Shown piece after piece: positions 47,336 through 55,321 of a DNA stretch of 64,000 nucleotides. Source of the stretch: Gemmatimonadota bacterium (GTDB lineage Bacteria; Gemmatimonadota; Gemmatimonadetes; Longimicrobiales; Gaopeijiaceae); contig JAJDNC010000098.1 of the NCBI GenBank assembly GCA_022340865.1, positions 34,050-98,049 of the forward strand, given 5' to 3'. The position numbers and the translations under genes were made by a program. How positions within the stretch are numbered: the first letter of the stretch is position 1; every line of letters starts with the position of its first letter. The notes under the pieces were generated by a model, which worked only from the letters and a program-made list of their open reading frames with translations, was not told the DNA's origin and searched no databases.

Positions 47336-50224
47336 TTACCGCGAGGGCTTCCCGCGCGCCGTGGCACCCGCCAGCGCCGCGGCGCGGGCCCGCAGATCCC
47401 GAACCCGGCCCTGCAGCTCGGGATCGGCTTCCTTCCAGAGATCCGCGGCCCGCACGTAGTACATCGCGGCCCGCGAGCTGTCGCCGCGTGCCTCGTACAG
47501 ACGTCCCAGGCGCTCGAAGGTGTCGAAACGGAAGGCGGCGTCGAGGGGGACCGGGTAGCTGATCGGAGGCTCGGTGAAGTACGCCTCGTACTCCGCGATG
47601 GCCGAGTCGGGTAGGCCCAGGGCCTCGTAGGCTCGCCCCGCCAGGATCCGCCTCTGGCGGTGGTCGACTCCCAACGAGGGGCTGAAGGTGCAGGGAGTCT
47701 CCGACTCCGCCAGAAGGTCGAGGCTTCCTTGCGGATCACCCCTGGCCAGCGCCAGGGCGGCACCCAACACGCCTCTGGTCCCACTCCAGTTTCCACGGCC
47801 GGTCCGCCTCAGGGCCTCGAGGGCTTGCCGCGGCCGGGCCGTGTCACCGGCCAGCGCGTAGAGGACCCCCACGCCGATCCATCCTCCCGAGAGGTTGGCG
47901 TCGGCGGGAAGGCGGTCGAGTGCCGCGGACAGGTCCGACATGGCTCCGGCAGTATCGCCGAGAGCCACCAGCCGGACGCGGGCGCGCTGTGCAACTCGCG
48001 GCACCGGGAGCTCCGGGTTTCCGGTCTCCTCCATCCGACGGACGCCGGCATCGTAATGGCGAAAGGCCTCACGCATCCGCCCGCGCACGGCGTCCAGGTC
48101 TCCCTCCATGGGCGGCGCGTCGGGGTCGTCGCCCACCGCCGCCTGGTAGAGCGTCACCGCCGAGTCCGCTCCGTCGTAGTCGGCCTGCCGTGCACGCAGC
48201 TCCAGGTCCGCCAGATGGAGTCGCCAGGGGTCGGCGCCTGCCAGGTGCTCTGCCCACTGCTTTTCGGTCTTGCGGGCCTCCTCGAACCGGCCCAGCCTCA
48301 GCTGCGCAGCGTAGAGGGCGTGGAAGCCGCCGTTGTTCGACGGGTCCATGGCCACGAGACGGCGATACGTCGCGATGGCTCGCTCCGGATGTCCCGTCCG
48401 TTCCTGGTAGACGCCGTAGTTCTGCAGCGGACGCGGATCCTCGGGGTGCCGCGCGACGTAGGCCTCGTACAGGTGCAGCATGGGCTCGTCGATGTCGCAT
48501 TCGGTGGGGGCTGGCACTCCGGGATCCTGCCCGCCGACGAGCCGTTGGAAGACGTAGTCCCCCTCCGCGAGAAGCCGCTGGTATTCCGGCAGCCGATCCC
48601 TGTACCGGTAGGCTTTGCGGGCGTACTCCGCCTGTCGGTCCCACTGGGTGATGTACGTGTTCAGGGCGTCCCCGAGCGCCGAGTACGCCATGGCGAACGT
48701 CGTGTCCAGAGCGATGGAGCGCTCCAGGAGGGGCACCGCGTCCAGGGGGCTCGTCCGGGATGCCTCCGTGTAGAGACGGAGGGCCTCCAGCGACGACGTG
48801 GTCACCTGCTGCAGCGGTGGATCCCGTCGGACGTAGCGGACGGCCTCACCGATGCGCGCGCGGATCTCGCCGCCCATCCGCTCCAGGGCCGCCGCGAGCT
48901 CGTCGCCCGTCGCGGCGGACGCCCGGAACCGACCGAGCACCTCACCGCTCTGCGGCGCTTCCAGCCGAGCCGTGAGAAGATAGCCCTTGCCCGCTCCTTC
49001 GATCTCTCCCGCGACCACCAACGGATACCCGTCGCGGATCGCGATCTCGCGAGCCGTCGCCGCGTCGACGGGGAGCGACGGGTCCCTGTTCATGCGGCGG
49101 AGCGCGTCGCTGACGGCCGTGGGGCTCACGGGGCGTACGATGTCGGACTCGTCGAGCTTCGTCCGCAGCCACTCGGCGGCGGCCAGGCCGAGGTTCGGAT
49201 CGGACGCGGTGAGGTCCGCCACCACCACCTGATCGTACTTCGCCGCCAGGCCCTCACGGATCAACGTACCGGGGCCTCCCGTCCAACTGGCCCGCACCAG
49301 CGAGTAGCCGCCGAAGACGAGGATCGCCAGGAAGGCTGTCGCCACCAGCCAGCGCATCCAGCCTCGAACTCCCGAGACCTCGCGGGGAGGCGCGCCGAGG
49401 GCTTCCGGGTCCGCAGCCGGGGGCAGGTCCGCCGCCGAAAGCTCGATCTCCCCGTTCTCGGGTGGCCGTGGAGCTGGAGCCACGGCCTTCGCCTTCACCG
49501 ATTCGGCTCCCCCCCGCACGGCTTCCGCCACCGCCACCGTCTCCGGCGCCGGCTCCACGCCCAACTCCTGCGCCAGGATGCGGGCAAACCGTTCGTAGAA
49601 GCGCACCGCCGCGGCACGATCTCCCGCACGAGCCAGTGCCTCGATGAACCCGCGAGCCGGACTCTCGTCAGTCGGGACCAGGTGCAGCGCCCGCTGCGCG
49701 ACTCGCTCCGCCTCCGTCGGCTCGGCCATCGTAAGGAGCTCGTGCGCCCGCTTCCACGCCGCTACCGCCGCCGCTTCACGGAGCTTCTCCCGCTCCCTGT
49801 CCACCCAATCGATGAATGGTGCCGACCCGGTCACATAAAGGCCTTCCAGCAGATCGCCCTGATAGAGATCCAGCGCGCGACTCCAGTCCCCTCCGGCGAA
49901 CGCATCCTCGAAGGCGCCGACATCGCTCCTCACCAGCGTGGGATCGACGCCCACCTCCTCGACGCCTCGCGTCGTCAGGACGCCGTCGTCCAGCTCTCGC
50001 CTCAGGAAGCTCAGTGCCTGGCTCAGCGCCGCCCGTCCATGCGGTTGGTCCAGCTCCGGCCAGAACATGGCCAGCAGGGAGTCCCGGCGGTGAAGAGCGT
50101 AGGGGCGCGACAGCGCGAGATACGCCAGCAGCGCAGCCCGCTTGGGCTGCGCCAGCAGGGTACCGAGAGGCTGTCCGGCGGCGTCCCGGACGTCGATCGC
50201 GCCGAAGGCTTTGAGCGTCAGCAT
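47336..50224 (-). CDS. Membrane-spanning BTAD/SARP-type regulator with TPR sensor region
   Basis: A 962-residue one-component regulator. Residues 1-95 form an OmpR-type winged helix (LLAQPKRAALLAYLAL to LDDGVLTT), and 98-240 form the bacterial transcriptional activation (BTAD) domain, together the SARP architecture. A Pro/Ala linker leads to a single TM helix (about 291-311). Residues 340-470 form an alpha/beta domain (YDQVVVADLT...GYPLVVAGEI), and 490-950 are TPR-like helical repeats, predicted outside the cytoplasm. DNA binding and membrane sensing would thus be in one protein. It is divergent from susC, and the shared 369-bp region holds 11-bp-spaced repeats of the kind SARPs bind. The ATG at 50224 (upstream GGAG) starts exactly at the winged helix. 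Confidence 0.88.
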   Translation of the reverse strand: MLTLKAFGAIDVRDAAGQPLGTLLAQPKRAALLAYLALSRPYALHRRDSLLAMFWPELDQPHGRAALSQALSFLRRELDDGVLTTRGVEEVGVDPTLVRSDVGAFEDAFAGGDWSRALDLYQGDLLEGLYVTGSAPFIDWVDREREKLREAAAVAAWKRAHELLTMAEPTEAERVAQRALHLVPTDESPARGFIEALARAGDRAAAVRFYERFARILAQELGVEPAPETVAVAEAVRGGAESVKAKAVAPAPRPPENGEIELSAADLPPAADPEALGAPPREVSGVRGWMRWLVATAFLAILVFGGYSLVRASWTGGPGTLIREGLAAKYDQVVVADLTASDPNLGLAAAEWLRTKLDESDIVRPVSPTAVSDALRRMNRDPSLPVDAATAREIAIRDGYPLVVAGEIEGAGKGYLLTARLEAPQSGEVLGRFRASAATGDELAAALERMGGEIRARIGEAVRYVRRDPPLQQVTTSSLEALRLYTEASRTSPLDAVPLLERSIALDTTFAMAYSALGDALNTYITQWDRQAEYARKAYRYRDRLPEYQRLLAEGDYVFQRLVGGQDPGVPAPTECDIDEPMLHLYEAYVARHPEDPRPLQNYGVYQERTGHPERAIATYRRLVAMDPSNNGGFHALYAAQLRLGRFEEARKTEKQWAEHLAGADPWRLHLADLELRARQADYDGADSAVTLYQAAVGDDPDAPPMEGDLDAVRGRMREAFRHYDAGVRRMEETGNPELPVPRVAQRARVRLVALGDTAGAMSDLSAALDRLPADANLSGGWIGVGVLYALAGDTARPRQALEALRRTGRGNWSGTRGVLGAALALARGDPQGSLDLLAESETPCTFSPSLGVDHRQRRILAGRAYEALGLPDSAIAEYEAYFTEPPISYPVPLDAAFRFDTFERLGRLYEARGDSSRAAMYYVRAADLWKEADPELQGRVRDLRARAAALAGATARGKPSR

Positions 50225-50593
50225 GCCGTGCTCCGCCGAATGCGCTCGTCGATTAAACTCGGGTGATGTCAAGGAGCGACATACCGGTGGGCAGGCGACC
50301 GGCAAGGGAGGCGGGTGGTGCCGCTCCGGGCCTCAAACAGGCTCCCACGGTCATCCGGCTTCGGATGGCTCCGCGGGACATTGAACAGAATACGAGCGGA
50401 GGCTCGGATTGGTCAACGGAGCCGAGGTCAGGGTTGGGTCAGACCTGGGTCAGACCCGGGCATAGACTCGCCGGTGAGATTCGCACATCGGAGGGCTCAG
50501 GTCGGCGAGGCAGTGGCGGCCCGCCCGTCCTCCCCTGACGCGGCGCCTGAGCGCCAGACCAACTCGTACTCGTCGCAGGACGGAGAGCTCCCC
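50225..50593. other. 369-bp divergent regulatory region between the BTAD regulator and susC
   Basis: No gene is supported. On the plus strand it holds the three 11-bp direct repeats (50426-50458) and the TAGACT hexamer described separately. On the minus strand TTTAAT (50257-50252) is a fair -10 candidate for the regulator gene. The nearby TTGACA is only 9 bp upstream of it, so they cannot be one sigma-70 promoter. Confidence 0.6.
50426..50468 (+). promoter_or_regulatory. SARP-like operator: three 11-bp-spaced GGTCAG repeats plus -10
   Basis: GGTCAGGGTTG (50426), GGTCAGACCTG (50437) and GGTCAGACCCG (50448) follow each other at exactly 11 bp. Taking the heptamer as GGTCAGA, its last copy ends at 50454, exactly 8 bp before TAGACT (50463-50468), a 4-of-6 match to the -10 consensus. 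SARP regulators such as ActII-ORF4 are known to bind heptamer direct repeats with 11-bp periodicity, the last one 8 bp from the -10. The site lies about 125 bp before the susC ATG. Binding by the adjacent BTAD protein is inferred. Confidence 0.6.
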
Positions 50594-53500
50594 ATGCTGC
50601 TACCCCACCATAGACGGGTGCTCACCTTGCTGTTCCTCACGCTCGTCCCCTCCGCTCTGGGCGGGCAGGCGCCCGGCCAGGTGACGGGTCACGTGCGCAG
50701 CGGTGAGACCACTCAGCCGATGGCCGGTGTCCAGATCGTGGTGAAGGGGACCAACATCGGCACGCTCACCAACGACGCGGGGAACTTCGCGCTACAGGTT
50801 CCGCGAGACGCCACGACGCTGGTGTTCACGTCCCTGGGCTATCAGACCGTGGAAGCCCCGATCCAGCCCCGACTGGAGATCGCCCTCCACCAGCAGGCCA
50901 TCGGCATCGAGGGCCTCGTGGTCACGGCACTGGGTCTCCGGCGAGAGAAGCGCTCCCTTGGGTACTCCGTTCAGGACCTTAAAAGCAGGGACGTTGCGCG
51001 GGCCCCGGACTTCAACTTCGTCAACGACCTCCAGGGCAAGGTCGCCGGCGTCCACATCACCAACGCCGGGCCCACCGGGGGGACGGCACGCATCGTCGTC
51101 CGGGGCTCCAGCTCCCTCACCGGGTCCAACCAGCCGCTCTTCGTGGTGGACGGCATTCCGGTGGACAACAGGGCGCAAGGAGATGGCGATCCCCGCAACT
51201 ACGGCTACGGTGGTCTCGACTACGGCAACGCCATCCAGGATCTCGATCCGAACAACATCCGGTCCATCAGCATTCTGAAGGGCCCCAACGCGGCGGCCTT
51301 GTATGGCTCCCGGGCCGCGAACGGGGCCGTGGTCATCACCACCAAGTCCGGAAGGGACATCGATGCTGCCGGTACCGGGCTCACGGCTACGTCCAGCATC
51401 ACCTTCGAGACACCGCTCCGCCTGCCCTCGTATCAAGACGGGTATGGGCAGGGATCGCGTGGCCAATTCCAGTGGGTGGACGGCGGCGCGGACCCGCAAG
51501 GAGGCGGCATCTACGACTACATCGACGAGAGCTGGGGGCCGAGGATGGACGGCCGGCCCATCGACCAGTTCACCGGCGCGGCCATGCCCTGGTCACCCCA
51601 CCCCGACAACGTGCGCAGCTTCTTCAACACCGGGTCGACGTGGAGCACGAACGTCGCCGTCGGCCGGACCAACACCAGCTCCGATCTGCGGCTTTCATTC
51701 ACCAACGTCCAACTGTCCGGCATGGCTCCCGGGGAGCGGATCAACCGGAAGTCCATCGCGCTGAAGGGCGGCGCGTCACTCACGACCCGCCTCACCGCCG
51801 ACGCGTCGCTGAACTACGTGACCCTGGGGGCGAAGAACCGGATGGGCACGGGCTATGAAGCCCAGAACGCCATGCAGGGCTTCACCTGGTTTGGTCGCCA
51901 GGTCGATCTGAACGCCTTGCGGCACTATCTGTGCGACGGCACGGAGCCCACCCCCTGCGACGCCAACGGCGGCCAGTACAACTGGAACTACCTCTCCGGC
52001 CAGAACCCGTTCTGGGCGCAACTCGTCGACACCAACGGAGACGAGCGGGACCGCGTCATGGGCAGCGGCCAGGTGAGCTACCAGCTCGACGACTGGATCA
52101 CCCTCACCGGCAGGGTCGGGCGCGACTGGTACCGCGAGCATCGCAAGGATGTCGGCGCCATCGGCAGCCAGCGGTATGCCGGCCAAGGGGGCTTCACGGA
52201 GATGTCACGGTACGTCTCGGAGACCAACGCCGACGTGCTGGCGACGGCCACCCGGCAGCTGAGCTCCAAGGTCTCGCTGAACGTCAACGCGGGGGGCAAC
52301 GTGCGCACGAACGACTACACGGCCTCCGGCGTGAGCGTGACGGGCCTCATCGTCCCCGACATCTACTCCGTGGACAACGCCGGGGTGACGCCGGCCCCCT
52401 GGGACAACGTGGCCCACAAGAAGGTCCGGAGCCTGTACGCCTCCGCGAGCCTGAGCTACGGCGGATACCTGAACCTCGATGTCACCGGCCGCAACGACTG
52501 GTCGTCCACGCTGCCGGCGGAGAGCTGGTCGTACTTCTATCCGTCGGTCTCCTCGGCGTTCGTGTTCACCGACGCCCTGGGTCTGGAGAGCGCGATCCTC
52601 AGCTCCGGCAAGGTACGCGCGAGCTGGACCCGGGTGGGCAGCGACACCGATCCCTATCAACTGACGTCGTCACTCGACACGGATGTGGACTTCGGCTCGG
52701 CGCCACTCTTCTCCGTTTCCAATGTGCTCCCGGCCATCCACCTGAAGCCCGAGCGGACGACGGCGTGGGAGGTGGGTACCGACCTCGGCTTCCTGGACGA
52801 GCGTCTGGGCTTCGTCCTCACCTATTACAGCAACACGACCAGGGACCAGATCCTGCCCGTCCAGATCTCGGCGACCTCCGGGTACGGAAGCAGGATCCTC
52901 AATGCGGGGGAGGTGCGGAATCGGGGATGGGAGCTGCTCCTGAACGCGACGCCGATCCGGCACGAGCAGGGTTTCCGCTGGGACATGACCGTGAACTGGA
53001 GCCGCAACGACTCCAAGGTGGTGGACCTCCACGGAGACCTGCAGACGCTGGTCCTCGGCGCCTACTGGAGCGTGAACATCGAGGCCCGCAAGAACGAGCC
53101 GTACGGCGTCATGATCGGCAACGGGTACCTCCGGTGTGGGGACGCCCAGATCGCCGGCGGCGCGTGCACCGAAGACCAGCGCGGCATGCTCATGCTGGAC
53201 GCGTCCGGGGTGCCCAGGACGGATCCCACGCGACGCATCCTCGGGAACTACAACCCCGACTGGATCGGCGGCATCCGGAACCGCTTCAGCTACGGGCCCT
53301 TCGAGCTCAGCGTGCTCGTGGACGGCCAGAAGGGCGGCAACATCCTGTCCATGACCCGGATGTCGGGCCAGTCCAGCGGGGTTCTGGCGTCCACCCTACG
53401 GGGTCGCGAGAACGACTGGAACGATCCCGGCATCGTGGAGCGGGGGGTCCTCCCGGATGGCTCCGTGAACGGCGACGGAGCGAACGACGTCAGCGTCACG

Positions 53501-53794
53501 GCGGAGGACTACTTCCGCGGCCTCTCCGACAACCGCGAGTCGGCGATCCTCGACGCGAGCTATGTCAAGCTGCGGGAGGTGCGGCTGGGATACACGCTCC
53601 CCCCGGCACTCATGCGGCGTCTGGGCTTTTCCGGGGGGGACATCTCGCTCATCGGCCGGAACCTGGCCCTCTGGTCCAGGGCCGAGAACATCGACCCCGA
53701 GACCGCCTTCGACGCGAGCAACGTGCAGGGGATCGAGTGCGGCCAGATGCCGACGGCGCGGAGCATCGGCTTCGCCCTGTCGATTCGACCGTGA
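50594..53794 (+). CDS. SusC/RagA-family TonB-linked outer-membrane transporter
   Basis: A 1066-residue SusC-like transporter. A signal peptide (about 1-24, ending GGQA) is followed by a carboxypeptidase-regulatory-like domain (28-98; VTGHVRSGETTQPMAGV) and a plug (about 105-250). The SusC signatures are LFVVDGIPVDN and IRSISILKGPNAAALYGSRAANGAV. A very large barrel reaches the C-terminus (SIGFALSIRP). With SusD it forms a lidded bin for uptake of oligosaccharides or peptides. No sugar-degrading enzyme is adjacent, so the substrate is open. GGAGAG precedes the ATG at 50594. susD follows 21 bp later. Confidence 0.93.
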   Translation: MLLPHHRRVLTLLFLTLVPSALGGQAPGQVTGHVRSGETTQPMAGVQIVVKGTNIGTLTNDAGNFALQVPRDATTLVFTSLGYQTVEAPIQPRLEIALHQQAIGIEGLVVTALGLRREKRSLGYSVQDLKSRDVARAPDFNFVNDLQGKVAGVHITNAGPTGGTARIVVRGSSSLTGSNQPLFVVDGIPVDNRAQGDGDPRNYGYGGLDYGNAIQDLDPNNIRSISILKGPNAAALYGSRAANGAVVITTKSGRDIDAAGTGLTATSSITFETPLRLPSYQDGYGQGSRGQFQWVDGGADPQGGGIYDYIDESWGPRMDGRPIDQFTGAAMPWSPHPDNVRSFFNTGSTWSTNVAVGRTNTSSDLRLSFTNVQLSGMAPGERINRKSIALKGGASLTTRLTADASLNYVTLGAKNRMGTGYEAQNAMQGFTWFGRQVDLNALRHYLCDGTEPTPCDANGGQYNWNYLSGQNPFWAQLVDTNGDERDRVMGSGQVSYQLDDWITLTGRVGRDWYREHRKDVGAIGSQRYAGQGGFTEMSRYVSETNADVLATATRQLSSKVSLNVNAGGNVRTNDYTASGVSVTGLIVPDIYSVDNAGVTPAPWDNVAHKKVRSLYASASLSYGGYLNLDVTGRNDWSSTLPAESWSYFYPSVSSAFVFTDALGLESAILSSGKVRASWTRVGSDTDPYQLTSSLDTDVDFGSAPLFSVSNVLPAIHLKPERTTAWEVGTDLGFLDERLGFVLTYYSNTTRDQILPVQISATSGYGSRILNAGEVRNRGWELLLNATPIRHEQGFRWDMTVNWSRNDSKVVDLHGDLQTLVLGAYWSVNIEARKNEPYGVMIGNGYLRCGDAQIAGGACTEDQRGMLMLDASGVPRTDPTRRILGNYNPDWIGGIRNRFSYGPFELSVLVDGQKGGNILSMTRMSGQSSGVLASTLRGRENDWNDPGIVERGVLPDGSVNGDGANDVSVTAEDYFRGLSDNRESAILDASYVKLREVRLGYTLPPALMRRLGFSGGDISLIGRNLALWSRAENIDPETAFDASNVQGIECGQMPTARSIGFALSIRP

Positions 53795-53815
53795 CCCCGC
53801 TTTGAGGAGACCGGA

Positions 53816-55270
53816 ATGAACGCGAGAACACGCTTCCTCGGAGTGCTGTCCGTCTTCCTGGTCACGGCTCTGTGCGCCTGCGACCGGGGACTCACCGAGG
53901 TCAACGTCGATCCCAACGCGCCCACGGACGTGGGGCCCGAGTACTTCCTCCCGACCGCGATCACGTGGGCGGTCGGTGGGGTCCACGGCGGGTGGTTGAT
54001 GCTCAACATGACGGAGATCTGGTCTCAGCAGCTCGTGCAGCTCCAGTATCCCGTTCAGGAGAAGGGTGACGTGCGTCCGGACAAGATCCAGGGCTTCTGG
54101 GACGGCTTCTACCTGGACGTGCTCACCGACATCCAGACCGTGGTCACCAAGGGACAGGCGAGCGGGAAAGGCAAGATCGAAGGGGTGGGCCTCACCTGGA
54201 GGACGTGGGTCTTCCAACAGATCACGGACATATGGGGGGACGTCCCCTACTCGGAGGCTCTGAGGGCCAGTGAGGGCATCACAGCGCCGGTGTACGATCC
54301 TCAGCAGGACATCTATACCGGAATGTTGCAGGACCTGAGCGACGCCGTGGACAGGTTGAGCTCGGGCTCAGGTTCCTTCGGAAGCGGGGACGTCCTCTAC
54401 GACAACGACTTCGGCAAGTGGCGCAGGTTCGCCAACTCGCTTCGCATGCGACTGGCCATGCGCCTGTCCGAGGTGGACCCCGCCACCGCCCGGAGCCAGT
54501 TCGCCGCTGCGTACCAGGCCGGCGCCTTCGAGAGCAACGACGACAACGCCGTGTTGCGGTGGCCCGGTGCGCCATACCGGAATCCGGTGTTCGACTGGTG
54601 CAACACGTACCAAATGAACGGCGTCAGCGCCACCATGATCGACACGCTCAAGTCCCTGGGCGACCCGCGCCTGGCGCTCTACGCGGAGCCCGCTGCCCAG
54701 GACGGCGAGTATCGCGGGCTCGGCAACGGCATCGTCAACCCTCCCCTCCTGCTCTCGTCGTATTCACGTCCCGGGAGGTTCTGGACCGAGGGAGCCACGA
54801 CGCCGTCGCCCATCATGACCTACGCGGAAGCACTCCTCCTGGAGGCCGAGGCCGCAGCCCGTGGGTGGATCTCCGCCGATCCCGCCACGCTCTACGAGGC
54901 CGGCATCCGGGCGAGCATGCACCAGTACGATCCCTGGTCACCTGCCAACGAGCCCACGGACGCCGAGATCGACGCGTACCTGGCTGAGCCCAGGGTGGTG
55001 TACGACGCAGCGACCGGGCTGGATCAGATCCACCTGCAGCAATGGCTGGCCCTCTACATGAACGGGCCGGAGGCCTGGTTCAACTGGCGCAGGACGGACG
55101 TACCGCATCTTCAGGCCGGCCCGGACCTGACGCTCCCGCGGATCCCGATACGCTTCACGTATCCGGACCTGGAGCAGTCGCTGAACAAGGCGAACCTGGA
55201 GGCTGCGGTGGCGCGGCAGGGAGGCGGGCTCGACCTGATGACTACTCCGGTGTGGTGGGACGTGCGCTGA
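53816..55270 (+). CDS. SusD/RagB-family outer-membrane lipoprotein
   Basis: A 484-residue substrate-binding lid partner of SusC. The lipobox LCAC near residues 19-22 marks it as a surface lipoprotein. The SusD-like pattern is clear: LTEVNVDPNAPTDV after the cysteine, TPR-like helices in the first half (WRTWVFQQITDIWGDVPYSEAL), PIMTYAEALLLEAEAA, and a C-terminal ALYMNGPEAWFNWRRTDVP with RIPIRFTYPDLE. It belongs to the SusD-like_2 type. GAGGAG lies 7 nt before the ATG. The gene ends the operon and converges with the first kinase gene, 51 bp away. Confidence 0.93.
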   Translation: MNARTRFLGVLSVFLVTALCACDRGLTEVNVDPNAPTDVGPEYFLPTAITWAVGGVHGGWLMLNMTEIWSQQLVQLQYPVQEKGDVRPDKIQGFWDGFYLDVLTDIQTVVTKGQASGKGKIEGVGLTWRTWVFQQITDIWGDVPYSEALRASEGITAPVYDPQQDIYTGMLQDLSDAVDRLSSGSGSFGSGDVLYDNDFGKWRRFANSLRMRLAMRLSEVDPATARSQFAAAYQAGAFESNDDNAVLRWPGAPYRNPVFDWCNTYQMNGVSATMIDTLKSLGDPRLALYAEPAAQDGEYRGLGNGIVNPPLLLSSYSRPGRFWTEGATTPSPIMTYAEALLLEAEAAARGWISADPATLYEAGIRASMHQYDPWSPANEPTDAEIDAYLAEPRVVYDAATGLDQIHLQQWLALYMNGPEAWFNWRRTDVPHLQAGPDLTLPRIPIRFTYPDLEQSLNKANLEAAVARQGGGLDLMTTPVWWDVR

Positions 55271-55321
55271 GGCGTGCGCAAGGCGCGCGCCCTGAGGTAC
55301 CGTTCTTTGCAGGCGTGATCC

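Noticed and set aside
50252..50272. TTGACA and TTTAAT on the minus strand as a promoter for the BTAD gene
   Set aside because: The two hexamers are only 9 bp apart, incompatible with sigma-70 spacing; only the -10-like element is kept as a weak candidate.
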